Assembly (NCBI GenBank): GCA_021531385.1
Contig: JAFBIR010000014.1
Span: 17,596 to 81,595, forward strand
DNA length: 64,000 nucleotides
Reading direction: 5' to 3'
From: Parabacteroides distasonis
Lineage (GTDB): Bacteria; Bacteroidota; Bacteroidia; Bacteroidales; Tannerellaceae
The notes beneath the pieces are model-generated. The model searched no databases, was not told the origin of the DNA, and worked only from the letters and a program-made list of their open reading frames with translations. The translations under genes were made by a program, and so were the position numbers. Below, one piece after another: positions 1 to 8,233 of the stretch; positions within the stretch are counted from its first letter, which is position 1, and every line of letters begins with the position of its first letter.

Positions 1-1
1 C

Positions 2-874
2 TATGTGTGGATCGCGCAGAATCTATCCCCTAATTATATTGTTTTTAGACTAGTTATTTGGGGATCTGCCTTTTTTCTCTTTTTAAAGACTATAGACCAA
101 CTTTCTATATCAAAGTATCTTACGCTTTACTTTTTTGGAACGATATATATTATTTGGTTCGCTTATGCGCGTGTATCTTTGGTGATGGCAATGGTGTTTT
201 GGGGATTTGCCTTGATTCATACGTCCACTAAGTTGTACATGAAGCTACTTGCTCTATTGGTTATTGGCTCTTCGTATTTCTTTCATAAAACGGCGCTGTT
301 TGCTATTGGAACCGCTTTCATTGCGACGGCTATACTGAAGTATCCGAAAATAGCGCTTAGGATGATGTTGCTCTCTTTCCCTCTAATTATAGTCATTGCA
401 AAAGCATTCGTAGCCTCTTTTGTAGTGATGGATATTGATGCTTCAGAGGGGGAGATGTCTTCTTATATGGCGCAAGGACAGAATTATATGGATAAAAGCA
501 GTGCTGAGGTTGGAATGGGTGCTTTAATTCGTTCATTCTTCGAGACATCCCCTTATTATGGAATAGCCTATCTAAGTTATAAGTGCTTAAGTTCTAAACA
601 GGCTTTTTTTGTTCCAAATGATATCAAGGCATTCATGCTATTACAAATTGTCATTGTTTTTATTGCCTCTATATTCGCTTTTGATTTTTCAGTAAATACC
701 AGTGTGCTGTATGGCAGATTTCTTCGCTTTGCGCCAATTCCGAATACGATCGTATTGGCCTATTTGTATCAGTCTCAGTTTAAAAGACAGTTAACGAAAC
801 TGGTGATTTTAATAGCTACCTGTGGAACGGGATATACCTTACTTTATACCCTGTATTGCTCAATTGTGAATTAG
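2..874 (+). CDS. Partial membrane polysaccharide polymerase (Wzy/EpsG-like), 5' end outside window
   Basis: The frame is open to the left edge, so the N-terminus is missing. The visible ~290 residues are very hydrophobic with about seven predicted membrane segments and short loops, and end in a hydrophobic tail. Integral membrane proteins of this kind in polysaccharide loci are normally EpsG/Wzy-type polymerases that join repeat units at the periplasmic face of the inner membrane. A short R/H-containing loop pattern (YARVSLVMA, then SSYFFHKTAL) resembles the EpsG family, from memory. It lies 37 bases upstream of a glycosyltransferase on the same strand. It is AT-rich compared with the housekeeping genes, as is common for polymerase genes. 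An O-antigen ligase or another membrane protein is possible; the family call is an inference from topology and context. Confidence 0.65.
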   Translation, partial: YVWIAQNLSPNYIVFRLVIWGSAFFLFLKTIDQLSISKYLTLYFFGTIYIIWFAYARVSLVMAMVFWGFALIHTSTKLYMKLLALLVIGSSYFFHKTALFAIGTAFIATAILKYPKIALRMMLLSFPLIIVIAKAFVASFVVMDIDASEGEMSSYMAQGQNYMDKSSAEVGMGALIRSFFETSPYYGIAYLSYKCLSSKQAFFVPNDIKAFMLLQIVIVFIASIFAFDFSVNTSVLYGRFLRFAPIPNTIVLAYLYQSQFKRQLTKLVILIATCGTGYTLLYTLYCSIVN

Positions 875-911
875 AGAAACCGATTGTATTTGATAAAGTT
901 GTAGTTGATTT

Positions 912-2003
912 ATGAACATCCTTCACATTCATCCTTCACTGGCAGGTGGTGGCATTGAGGCCATGATTTGTGGGTTAGCCAATACAATGGCGGAGCGGGA
1001 AAACGTTTCGGTGTGTAGTATTTTCGAGCCCAAGGAGAGCGATGTCTTTTGGAAGAAGCTTTCGCCAAAGGTGAAGCGAGTCTCGTTAGGCAAGCGTACC
1101 CCCGGATTCTCAGTGGGAGTAGTGTATAAAATTTTGAAACTAATAGGGAAAGGGCGATATGAAGTGGTCAACCTGCATGGTTTTTTCTACTATTACGCAT
1201 TGACGGTTTTGCTCCTTCATCATCGGGTGAAGTTTTTCTATACGGTTCATTCGGATGCTAAGATGGAGAACACCAGTTGGGACAGGCGTTTCTTTCCATT
1301 CAAAAAGTTCTGTTTCAAGAAAGGTTGGGTACACCCGATAACGATTTCCCATGCTTCGCAAGTCTCATTCAAGCAGTTGTATCAGTGTGATAGTCATTTG
1401 ATTTATAATGGTATAGCTAAACCTGTAATTGAGGCAGAGGATTTAGTGAGCGCTTTTCGTCCTTCAGCCAAGACGAAGCTGTTTATCCATGCGGGTCGCA
1501 TCGATATGCCCAAAAATCAAGTAGTGCTTTGTAAGGTGTTTAAGCGGCTGATTGATGAGGGTGAGGATGTGGTGCTCTTGATAGCTGGCTCTAAGCAGAA
1601 GCAAGGCATCTATGACCAGATGGAACCCTATTTCTGCGACCGTATCCGCTATTTGGGTGAGCGCAGTGATATCCCACAACTGATGGCGCAATGCGATGCG
1701 ATGTGTCTCCCTTCTATTTGGGAGGGGCTTCCTGTTACGCTCTTAGAGGCACTATCTGTGGGCTGCATTCCCATTTGTTCGCCTGTAGGAGGCATCCCCA
1801 ATGTGGTTGAGCAGGGTAAGAATGGTTGCTTATCCGATAGTTCTTCGGAGGAGGATTATTACCGGATAATGAAAGCTTACTTACAGTTTTCGGACGAGGA
1901 GCTAATCGCTATGCGCACTCGGTGTAGGGAGTCATTCTCAAAATATGATATTGAGAATACGGCTGCTTGTTACCTAAATGCTTATCAAATGGCTTGTTCA
2001 TGA
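912..2003 (+). CDS. Glycosyltransferase family 4
   Basis: A 363-residue GT-B fold glycosyltransferase that probably adds one sugar from a nucleotide-sugar donor to the lipid-linked repeat unit at the cytoplasmic membrane face. The N-terminus has the typical GT4 opening (MNILHIHPSLAGGG). The C-terminal donor-binding half carries the EX7E signature (EGLPVTLLE, near residues 270-278), followed by a conserved GG(I)P(N)VVE segment. Length is normal for GT4. The ATG follows the polymerase gene by 37 bases. Its stop codon overlaps the ATG of a truncated GT2 remnant (ATGA overlap), which suggests that a functional GT2 once followed it in an operon. The sugar specificity cannot be read from the sequence. 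Confidence 0.9.
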   Translation: MNILHIHPSLAGGGIEAMICGLANTMAERENVSVCSIFEPKESDVFWKKLSPKVKRVSLGKRTPGFSVGVVYKILKLIGKGRYEVVNLHGFFYYYALTVLLLHHRVKFFYTVHSDAKMENTSWDRRFFPFKKFCFKKGWVHPITISHASQVSFKQLYQCDSHLIYNGIAKPVIEAEDLVSAFRPSAKTKLFIHAGRIDMPKNQVVLCKVFKRLIDEGEDVVLLIAGSKQKQGIYDQMEPYFCDRIRYLGERSDIPQLMAQCDAMCLPSIWEGLPVTLLEALSVGCIPICSPVGGIPNVVEQGKNGCLSDSSSEEDYYRIMKAYLQFSDEELIAMRTRCRESFSKYDIENTAACYLNAYQMACS

Positions 2004-2137
2004 AAATCTCCGTTATTATCCCTACTTACAAACCACAAGCCTATTTGTGGGAATGTCTAGATTCGATGGTTGCCCAGATCTTCCCGAAAGAGGAGTTTGA
2101 GGTATTTCTGGTACTCAATGGCTGCACGGAGCCATAA
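2000..2137 (+). pseudogene. Truncated glycosyltransferase family 2 remnant, copy 1
   Basis: 45 codons encode the classic GT2 N-terminus (VIIPTYKPQAYLWECLDS, then EVFLVLNGCTEP) and then hit TAA. A GT2 enzyme is normally 250-350 residues, so this is only the first part of the nucleotide-binding domain. It overlaps the preceding GT4 gene by four bases. The same 45 residues recur at 2897 with three amino-acid differences. Most nucleotide differences between the copies are at silent positions, so both were probably functional GT2 genes before truncation. The break is next to GAGCC(TT)ATAAG: copy 1 lacks two bases present in copy 2 and then diverges. Confidence 0.85.
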
Positions 2138-2202
2138 GTTCTCAAATTAGGGTTCAAAAAGGTTGTTTGTATTTTTATGGCTGAAATTTTAGACAGCAGA
2201 TT

Positions 2203-2355
2203 ATGTACAGCAACGAAGATTTAGAGAGATTTTATTTTCAGTACCAGACAGAGGCAGTTCCTTTGGTCAAGATCCCTAATTCCCGTCATGAGGAGTATTC
2301 GATTGAAGGACGGGCAAAGAAAATATTGGGTTTTATGAGTCGTATTGTCAAATGA
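2203..2355 (+). pseudogene. Short open frame, probable gene fragment
   Basis: A 50-codon frame starting MYSNEDLERFYFQYQTEA and ending in TGA, which overlaps the ATG of the acyltransferase by four bases. The opening resembles, from memory, the first residues of small accessory proteins of Bacteroides transposons; the remainder ([15 protein letters not shown]) looks like a different protein's tail. It sits between two recombination-scarred GT2 remnants, so a chimeric leftover of deletion or insertion is more likely than a functional peptide. There is no further support. Translation through it could couple expression of the acyltransferase. Confidence 0.35.
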
Positions 2356-2882
2356 AAAATTTTATTAGTGGTCTATATCACTTCATCATCGAGATTTTTA
2401 TGTGGCTGCCATGCCATCCGTTTCGTAGGCTGGCTTGTATGCTTTTGATGAAGCACTTTGATGCTTCGAGTGCAATTTATAGGAATGTAGATTTAAGAAG
2501 TCCCTATAGGATATGTATAGGTAAGCATACGAATATCAATAAAAAGTGTGTGTTAGACGGCCGAGGTAGACTTGAAATAGGGGATAATGTAGATATAGCA
2601 CAAGAAACCAATATTTGGACGGAACAGCATGACTATAATGATCCGACATATAAGACTATTTGCAAGGAGGTGATTATAGAGGATCATGTATGGCTTGCCT
2701 CTCGTGTCACAGTGCTCCCCGGGGTTCATATTGGCCGTGGAGCAGTTGTTGCTTCTGGTGCCGTTGTCACAAAAGATGTTCCTCCTTTAGCAATTGTTGG
2801 AGGTGTTCCAGCTAAAGTTATAGGATACAGGAAGGAAGAATCTTTAAAATATGAATTAGGAGATAGAGCCTGGTTTAGATAG
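2352..2882 (+). CDS. Left-handed beta-helix acyltransferase (maltose/WcaF-type)
   Basis: 176 residues of the hexapeptide-repeat (LbH) acetyltransferase family. After a hydrophobic N-terminal stretch (residues 5-30), hexapeptide repeats run from about residue 50 to 160: [19 protein letters not shown], then [20 protein letters not shown] and [14 protein letters not shown]. The QHDYND segment holds the likely catalytic histidine. These enzymes transfer an acetyl (sometimes another acyl) group from acetyl-CoA to a sugar hydroxyl, usually as trimers, so this probably decorates the capsule or O-antigen repeat. The gene is flanked on both sides by truncated GT2 remnants, as if carried as a cassette between two homologous GT2 starts. 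Confidence 0.9.
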   Translation: MKNFISGLYHFIIEIFMWLPCHPFRRLACMLLMKHFDASSAIYRNVDLRSPYRICIGKHTNINKKCVLDGRGRLEIGDNVDIAQETNIWTEQHDYNDPTYKTICKEVIIEDHVWLASRVTVLPGVHIGRGAVVASGAVVTKDVPPLAIVGGVPAKVIGYRKEESLKYELGDRAWFR

Positions 2883-2896
2883 GCTATTATTCACAG

Positions 2897-3067
2897 ATGA
2901 AAATCTTCGTAATCATCCCCACTTACAAACCACAAGCTTATTTGTGGGAGTGTTTGGATTCGATGGTGGCCCAAACCTTTCCGAAAGAGGAGTTTGAGGT
3001 GATCTTGGTGCTCAATGGCTGTACAGAGCCTTATAAGAGTGATATTGAGCGGTACATTGCCGCATAA
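2897..3067 (+). pseudogene. Truncated glycosyltransferase family 2 remnant, copy 2
   Basis: 56 codons starting with a GT2 N-terminus nearly identical to the remnant at 2000, extended by eleven residues (YKSDIERYIAA), then TAA. It lies 14 bases after the acyltransferase stop. The following GT4 gene starts 13 bases after this stop. The catalytic aspartates of a GT2 enzyme would lie further on and are absent, so it cannot be active. The two remnants bracket 2138-2896 as direct repeats and are candidate recombination points. Confidence 0.85.
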
Positions 3068-3080
3068 AAACAGAGAGGTC

Positions 3081-4247
3081 ATGAAAGTCTTATCAATAGA
3101 TATAACAGGGAAAGTATCCATCTATGACAATGCTTTGTTTGCAAGCTTGTTAGCGGCCGTAACAAAAGAGGATGAATGGACGGGACTAACACCTTATCGT
3201 AAGGTAAGTAATGTGTCTCAGTGGAAGAAGCGTTTGTTTTGTCTCATTCCAGAGCAGAAAGCACATGCCCATGGACTGTTAAAACGGAGTCTAAAGGCAA
3301 TGGAATGTTTGTTGAATTATATCCGCTTGCTTGCTCTAATTCGAACCTATCGACCGGACGTGTTGCATCTGCAATGGTTACCTTTTCTGGAAGTCAATGG
3401 ATGGGAGGTGTCGATACTTCGGTGGATGAGACGGTTGCATCCGCAGATGAAGATGGTACTGACGATGCATAATATCTACCCACATAATATGGGTGAAGAT
3501 CGTAAGAGACATTATAATGTTCGATTTCGGAAAGCCTCGGATTTGATAGATGCGTTCATTGTACATACCCGAATCAGCAAAGCGGAAGTCGTGCGGGAGT
3601 TTGGATTGAACCCGATGCGTGTGCATGTTTGTTGTCATGGGGTATTTGAGCCGAAAGCTGTTACGATCAGTTCCGAATACAAGAGAAATGGCAAATTGCA
3701 TATTTTGCAATTTGGTGGACAGTCGTATTATAAAGGCACCGACTTATTGGTTGATGCTGTATGTGGCCTTGACGATGATAGAAAAAAAAGAATAGAGACG
3801 CATATAATCGGAGGTATTGGCGAATCCTTCCTGAGCGAGTTGAAGGGGCGTGATAAAGCGGGAATCATTCAATGGAAGCCCTATTACCTGAGTGATGAAG
3901 AGCTTTATCAAGAGATTAATGCCGCCGACCTCATTGTGTTGCCCTATCGTGCTATCTCCCAAAGTGGTGTGTTGCTGCTTTCTATCTACTTCGAGAAACT
4001 TATTATCTGTTCCGACCTGCCTTCTTTTAAAGAGACCATGCAAGGAGACGAGGGCGACGTTCTTGATGATGTTCTTTTTTTCAAGAGTGAGGATGTGAGG
4101 TCTTTGCGAAAATTGATTATGCGGTATGTTGATGGCAATGTAGAAGAAGACGCTGTCCGCAAGAGGGTGCAGCATTTGAGATCGCTTTACTCATGGGAGA
4201 GTGCAGCTAAGGCTACATGGGATGTCTATCACTCTTTGAAGGTATAG
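3081..4247 (+). CDS. Glycosyltransferase family 4
   Basis: A 388-residue glycosyltransferase. The ATG at 3081 (MKVLSIDITGKVSIYDN) is chosen because an upstream in-frame ATG at 3015 lies inside the GT2 remnant in another frame. The N-terminal half has VLHLQWLPFLEVNGWE and LTMHNIYPHN, typical of GT4 acceptor domains. The C-terminal half has the donor-site region HILQFGGQSYYKGTDLL and, near residues 285-300, LPYRAISQSGVLLLS in place of the usual E-x7-E, as in the subgroup with a shortened motif. It probably adds a sugar in surface polysaccharide assembly. It is the last gene of this segment: a convergent M15 peptidase gene ends 17 bases downstream. Confidence 0.85.
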   Translation: MKVLSIDITGKVSIYDNALFASLLAAVTKEDEWTGLTPYRKVSNVSQWKKRLFCLIPEQKAHAHGLLKRSLKAMECLLNYIRLLALIRTYRPDVLHLQWLPFLEVNGWEVSILRWMRRLHPQMKMVLTMHNIYPHNMGEDRKRHYNVRFRKASDLIDAFIVHTRISKAEVVREFGLNPMRVHVCCHGVFEPKAVTISSEYKRNGKLHILQFGGQSYYKGTDLLVDAVCGLDDDRKKRIETHIIGGIGESFLSELKGRDKAGIIQWKPYYLSDEELYQEINAADLIVLPYRAISQSGVLLLSIYFEKLIICSDLPSFKETMQGDEGDVLDDVLFFKSEDVRSLRKLIMRYVDGNVEEDAVRKRVQHLRSLYSWESAAKATWDVYHSLKV

Positions 4248-4264
4248 TAGCGAAAATTCCCCCG

Positions 4265-4696
4265 TTACGCATTAACAGTTAACGCCTCCCCCCGGTTCCT
4301 CCTCGGGTCAGAGCGGCAGGAGACGTGGATCCAGCGGGTGGAGCCACGGCGCTCCCAGAGCAACTGGTCGAAGGAGCAGTGGGTGGCAATCCAGTGGAAC
4401 CATTCCCTTCCTTCCGCGAGGGAGGGAAGATGCAGGTCGGCCGCCTCACCTGAGAGGTGCTGGCTGTTGGGGACACCGCCCACCAGGGCGTTGAGCCGGG
4501 AGCAACGATAGCCGGAGCTGATCGTGATGGGCTTCCCGGCGTGCTGGCGCAGAGGCTCCAACACCGCTTCGCAGAGCGTTACGAGGTTGGGAATGAGGAC
4601 CTCGGGAATACGGTTGTCGATGCCCGCCGCCTCGGCTGTGCGGGAGCGGGTAAATTCGGAAAGCTTGAAATGAGGGGATAATTGCAAGTCTGTCAT
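4265..4696 (-). CDS. M15-family zinc peptidase (D-Ala-D-Ala carboxypeptidase / endolysin-like)
   Basis: 143 residues, the single-domain peptidase M15A size. The zinc and catalytic residues are visible: SQH(80)LSGEAAD(87), E115 in LLWE and H124 in WIHVS, matching the SxHxxGxAxD...E...H pattern. Family members cleave D-Ala-D-Ala or peptide crosslinks in peptidoglycan and include phage endolysins. No signal peptide is seen, so export would need another route, as for phage endolysins. A close paralog lies at 54742-55167 with the same neighbours. It is the last gene of the minus-strand part of module A, 114 bases after the DUF5675 gene. It is GC-rich compared with the glycosyltransferase genes next door, consistent with separate origin. 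Confidence 0.88.
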   Translation of the reverse strand: MTDLQLSPHFKLSEFTRSRTAEAAGIDNRIPEVLIPNLVTLCEAVLEPLRQHAGKPITISSGYRCSRLNALVGGVPNSQHLSGEAADLHLPSLAEGREWFHWIATHCSFDQLLWERRGSTRWIHVSCRSDPRRNRGEALTVNA

Positions 4697-4758
4697 ACGT
4701 GATTATTTAGATATTAAAGCGTGAGACATCTGATAGATGAGGAAAAAAGTAGGGGGAA

Positions 4759-4786
4759 GTAACCCCGGTGACCGAGGTGACCGGGG
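4759..4786. repeat. GTAACC/GTGACC short repeat cluster (module A, copy a)
   Basis: Three spaced copies of a GT(A/G)ACC unit within 28 bases (GTAACCCCGGTGACC followed by GAGGTGACCGGGG). The same motif family recurs at 10173-10200 and 10317-10346 and was not noticed outside module A. It lies in the gap between the M15 and DUF5675 genes. Confidence 0.6.
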
Positions 4787-4810
4787 CAGGTACTTCCAGG
4801 CAAGCGCCCT

Positions 4811-5284
4811 TTACCGCACGGAGACGAGCAGCTGCGTGCCACGCTTTTGCGCTTTCTTCAAGCGGTCGATGAGACGATTGAAGTGGCGCTCCGGATGTTT
4901 CAGGCAGCCGGTGACGACGCGCTCGCCGATGATGACACTGCCATCCGTACGGCGGTGCACCCCGTTGCCGATTTTCAGCATCGGGCAATAGCAGGGCAAC
5001 GTCACGTTAGGGCGCAGGGGCTCCCCGATGGGGCAGCGCGCGCAGCGTTTCATGAGCTTGATACTCCAGCCACTGACACGGGTGTCATCGGTGATGATGA
5101 GTGGCATCAGGCGCTGATAGGCTTTGCAATGATGGATCAATAGCGGGTAGAGGCCCTCGGCGAGGGCGGTAGGCGCATGTTCAGCGCAGTCGCATACCTT
5201 CATCCCATTGATGCGAAGGGAGCTCTCTTTCACTTTGGAAGTAACACGTGTTCTTTGGATTTCTATAAGCATAACGTTATACAT
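4811..5284 (-). CDS. DUF5675 family protein with cysteine cluster
   Basis: 157 residues. The C-terminal half carries the DUF5675 signature LKIGNGVHRR...VVTGCLKHPERHF...RLKKAQKRG. DUF5675 proteins occur in phages and Bacteroidetes; no biochemical function is known to me. A cysteine cluster precedes the conserved core (CARCP, then PCYCP, residues ~81-100), with a similarly placed cluster in the paralog at 55535 (CEAC, then RCC), so metal binding is possible. An alternative ATG lies four codons in. The gene is 17 bases downstream of the DUF3987 gene and upstream of the M15 peptidase gene on the same strand, so it is probably cotranscribed. The order DUF3987, then DUF5675, then M15 is conserved in module B. 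Confidence 0.75.
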   Translation of the reverse strand: MYNVMLIEIQRTRVTSKVKESSLRINGMKVCDCAEHAPTALAEGLYPLLIHHCKAYQRLMPLIITDDTRVSGWSIKLMKRCARCPIGEPLRPNVTLPCYCPMLKIGNGVHRRTDGSVIIGERVVTGCLKHPERHFNRLIDRLKKAQKRGTQLLVSVR

Positions 5285-5301
5285 TTAAAAGAGTTTATTG
5301 A

Positions 5302-7596
5302 TTATTTAATGAGTTTTACGTAGTGCTCTCCCTGCTTCTCGATGAGTCCATTTTCGGACCAGCGGAAGAGGATGGCTTTCGTAGGCGAGCGCATCCCTTG
5401 GGCGATGCTGACCCTGCGCAGCTCCTCTTTCGAGAAGATGTCGGGCAGGGCATCGAAGAGCGACGGATAGCGGCGAGCCTTCGGTGCGTTCAGGTAGAGC
5501 GATTGCTCGTTGACCTTGTCGGCATAACGCTTGAGGAGCGACTGGAGGACGTAGCTGGCCACCCAGAGGGCGAACTCGACGACATAGTCCTTGCGCATTT
5601 TGCTCAGTTTTTCTCCCCAGAGGAACGTGGCTACCATGCCGGTGCGAAAGCCGATGAGGGCGGCACGCCGCATGAACTGGTCGCGGGCATGGTCTTCATC
5701 ACGCACGGCACGCAAGCGCTGCTCGCTGAGCCAACGCTCCATGCCCTCTATCAGCCAGGGCAGCGAGAGGTGGTGCTCAGGCAGCACACGCCCCTCTTCG
5801 TCTTGGCAGATGGCCATCAGGGCATCTACCTTCGTCTGGATGATTCGTTCCTGCCGGGGCGATAGCGCGAGGCGAACCGGCATGGCTTTCCCGAACTGGC
5901 TGGGCAGCTCCGCCATGATGCAACGGGTGATTAACCCATCCTCCACGTCAGGGTAGGCACGGGCGAAAGCACCGGGCGTGCCCAAGGTGAGGAGATTGTA
6001 GCGCATCTGGCAGGTGGCTGAGAAAGAGACGTCTGACTTGTAGTCCTGCCCATAGCGACCGCCCTCTCCATCCTGTGCGATGCGATAGATGTCGCTCTTC
6101 TGCGACCAGGCACCTGCTTTGTTCGAGGTGGTCAGCGTGTCAGCCTCGGGTGAGACGGAGATGAGGTGCAGCCCCTGCGCCTGCTTCATGCGCTTCAAGA
6201 GCTGGGCCACAGAGACCTTGGCCGGTATGTCACGCACGATGGGGGTAGGCTCTTCCAGCTGCTTCTTCTCGTTCTTCTTGAGCCGCGACTGCCGTTGGTA
6301 TTCCGCCTCCTGCTCGCGCCCCTCGTCATCTGCCGCCCGCACCTTGGCCAAGCAGAGGTCTGCGATGCGCAGCAACGAGCCCTTCCCGCTTGCCGCCGGG
6401 GCGATGACATTGACGATGAAGCTCGGGGCCTGCAGCTCGCCGTCGGCATAGCGGGCACGCAGGCGGGAGCCTAAGAAGCCGCAGATGGGTAGGCAAGAGA
6501 GGGCTGTGGCCTCCTTGAAGTCATCAGGCGCCGTCTCCACGAACTCACGGATGAGCGGTGGCAGATGGTCGCTCGGCGGAAACCGATAAGGCATGAGATC
6601 CGTCTCATCCTCCTCTTGGCTATCGGTTAGGCAAGCGTTAGCTTGGCCATTCGGGTCGATGCCGAAGTGGTGCAACACCTTGTAGAGCAAGAAAGGGAGT
6701 CGCTCCGTGCGGGCGCTCTTGCAGGCGCTCTCGCAGCAGGCCTTCACCTCAGCGTCGGAGAGGCCAAAGCGAGGGCATACCTCGAAGAGTCGCTCCGGCT
6801 GGCGGTCAGTGATGTTGCAGAGCAGGCGGCAGATGAGGTAGAGGCGGTTGTTGCGCTCCCCCTCGACGGGCTCGCCACCCGTGCGGGTGACCAGCTCCCT
6901 GACGATGTCGGCATAGGGCACACCCCGGTAGGCGGGCGGTTCCGGTTGCGTCTCCTCGTGGGGATCACCCTGCGCCTCCGGTTGAGGCGAGGGGGTCACG
7001 CCTTGCTCCAGTAGAGCAGGAGCTGACGATTGGTCACATGGAGCGCCAGCGTGACGCTCCAGAGCTGGATTTGTAAGGATAACAGGGGCTTCATCGGTGA
7101 AAATGTTTGCATTGTAATAATAAAAATAAGACTCGGGTACGAGAAAAGAGAGACGGGCCATGTCGCGCGTGACGGCATCATGCACCACGTGCAACTGTCC
7201 GGCCAGCCAAGCCTGCTGGGCAGAGATCGTGTCGAACTCCGGCTGGCAACGGGCCACGATGCGCAACCCTCGGGTGGAGGGCGTCATGTGGCAGATGTAG
7301 ATGCCCAACTCCTCGATGCGAGGAGCGAAGGAGCGATAGAGCGCCTCCGGGTCGTCGATATGGTCGATGTCTAAGGCGAAGAGTCCGCTGGGGAGGGCAT
7401 GCAGGTTGCTGCGCTTCTCCCCGCCGAAGGCTGCCTGCCAGCAGGCGGCTGGCAGGTCGCGCTTACGGTCGAGCTTTCCACCGGCTATCTCGTCGGCCAG
7501 CTGTTTCAGCCACGGCTGACGGATGAGCGACTCGAACAGCTCCCGGGTGAGGGGCTGCGGATGCTGAGTGCAGGAAGGACAATAATCGAACTTCAT
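5302..7596 (-). CDS. VirE_N/BT4734-like primase domain fused to DUF3987 ATPase
   Basis: 764 residues. Residues ~50-180 match the VirE N-terminal (BT4734-like) domain, with LFALDIDHIDD and STRGLRIVARC typical of archaeo-eukaryotic primase-like folds. Residues ~225-300 look like a primase C-terminal helical domain. Residues ~340-764 are DUF3987, with a Walker A-like loop (APAASGKGS) and an arginine- and lysine-rich helix after it. The combination suggests primase plus superfamily-3-like helicase activity used to start replication of a small element. The neighbour upstream overlaps it by four bases (ATGA). A DUF3987 paralog at 57006 is paired instead with a separate CHC2/Toprim primase. The domain calls are recognised patterns; the replicative role is an inference. 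Confidence 0.8.
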   Translation of the reverse strand: MKFDYCPSCTQHPQPLTRELFESLIRQPWLKQLADEIAGGKLDRKRDLPAACWQAAFGGEKRSNLHALPSGLFALDIDHIDDPEALYRSFAPRIEELGIYICHMTPSTRGLRIVARCQPEFDTISAQQAWLAGQLHVVHDAVTRDMARLSFLVPESYFYYYNANIFTDEAPVILTNPALERHAGAPCDQSSAPALLEQGVTPSPQPEAQGDPHEETQPEPPAYRGVPYADIVRELVTRTGGEPVEGERNNRLYLICRLLCNITDRQPERLFEVCPRFGLSDAEVKACCESACKSARTERLPFLLYKVLHHFGIDPNGQANACLTDSQEEDETDLMPYRFPPSDHLPPLIREFVETAPDDFKEATALSCLPICGFLGSRLRARYADGELQAPSFIVNVIAPAASGKGSLLRIADLCLAKVRAADDEGREQEAEYQRQSRLKKNEKKQLEEPTPIVRDIPAKVSVAQLLKRMKQAQGLHLISVSPEADTLTTSNKAGAWSQKSDIYRIAQDGEGGRYGQDYKSDVSFSATCQMRYNLLTLGTPGAFARAYPDVEDGLITRCIMAELPSQFGKAMPVRLALSPRQERIIQTKVDALMAICQDEEGRVLPEHHLSLPWLIEGMERWLSEQRLRAVRDEDHARDQFMRRAALIGFRTGMVATFLWGEKLSKMRKDYVVEFALWVASYVLQSLLKRYADKVNEQSLYLNAPKARRYPSLFDALPDIFSKEELRRVSIAQGMRSPTKAILFRWSENGLIEKQGEHYVKLIK

Positions 7597-7886
7597 AACG
7601 AACGCAGATAATGGGTGATCAACTCAGTTTCCTCTGCTAAACAGGCAGCCACGTAGCTCGTCGGCTCACTGCGCAGCATGTCAAAGTCGAAGTGCCATTG
7701 ATGCAGGCTCTGCACCAGCTTGCCGTGAGCGGTCTGGATGAGCGGCTCGGTATAGAGCGACCCTCGTGAGCCCACCTTGACGCGCTGGATAAGGGTGTCA
7801 CCATTGGGCAGCTCGCTGACGCGGGCACGGTAGTTGTTTCTCGGTAGCGACAGGCGTGTCGCTGGGTAAAGCAATACATTTTTCAT
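7593..7886 (-). CDS. Small hypothetical protein upstream of the primase/DUF3987 gene
   Basis: 97 residues that I do not recognise. It starts with MKNVLLYPATRLSLPRNNYRARV, is basic at the N-terminus and acidic near the end, and has no membrane segment or signal peptide. Its stop overlaps the start of the primase/DUF3987 gene (ATGA), so the two are translationally coupled and probably work together. It is the first gene of the minus-strand transcript of module A, facing a 347-base divergent control region. A small replication accessory or regulatory protein fits the position, but nothing in the sequence proves this. Confidence 0.6.
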   Translation of the reverse strand: MKNVLLYPATRLSLPRNNYRARVSELPNGDTLIQRVKVGSRGSLYTEPLIQTAHGKLVQSLHQWHFDFDMLRSEPTSYVAACLAEETELITHYLRSL

Positions 7887-8233
7887 ACGCTTGAAAAATT
7901 TAAAAATTTAACAATCAGATAATTTGGAAAACCCTAATCTCGAATCCGTTCAAGCTGGCTGTTGGGCGGCTTGCGCTTTTCGAGAGAAGGCCTCTCACCC
8001 TACCGGCGAGACCCCCTTTTTTTTCGGCCGATTGTTCGGCCTTGGCAGTGGCCCCGAGAAGGAGGAAGTGAGCTGAAAGAATGGATTATGTGTGTTAAGC
8101 ACCTGTGAGTCAATGTGAAAATAAAATGTGAGAAAAAATATTTTTTTTCGGGATAGGCAGAATAAATGGCCGAAAATTGGCGAATGTCTGAGATATTTTC
8201 TACCTTTGGGGGAAACAACTAAACGCATATGCC
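7887..8233. other. Divergent control region of module A
   Basis: 347 bases between the minus-strand primase transcript and the plus-strand pair of unknown genes. It contains a small inverted repeat GAGAG-AAGGC-CTCTC near 7981-7995, a run of T after a GC-rich block near 8022-8032, A/T-rich stretches on both sides, and a good plus-strand promoter at 8177-8208. I found no clear minus-strand promoter. No coding frame here looks real. Confidence 0.6.
8177..8208 (+). promoter_or_regulatory. Bacteroidetes-type promoter for the gene at 8234
   Basis: TTGG at 8177-8180, a 20-base spacer, and TACCTTTG at 8201-8208, matching the TTTG / TAnnTTTG consensus of the Bacteroides primary sigma factor. The expected transcription start lies about 20 bases before the ATG. 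Confidence 0.7.
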
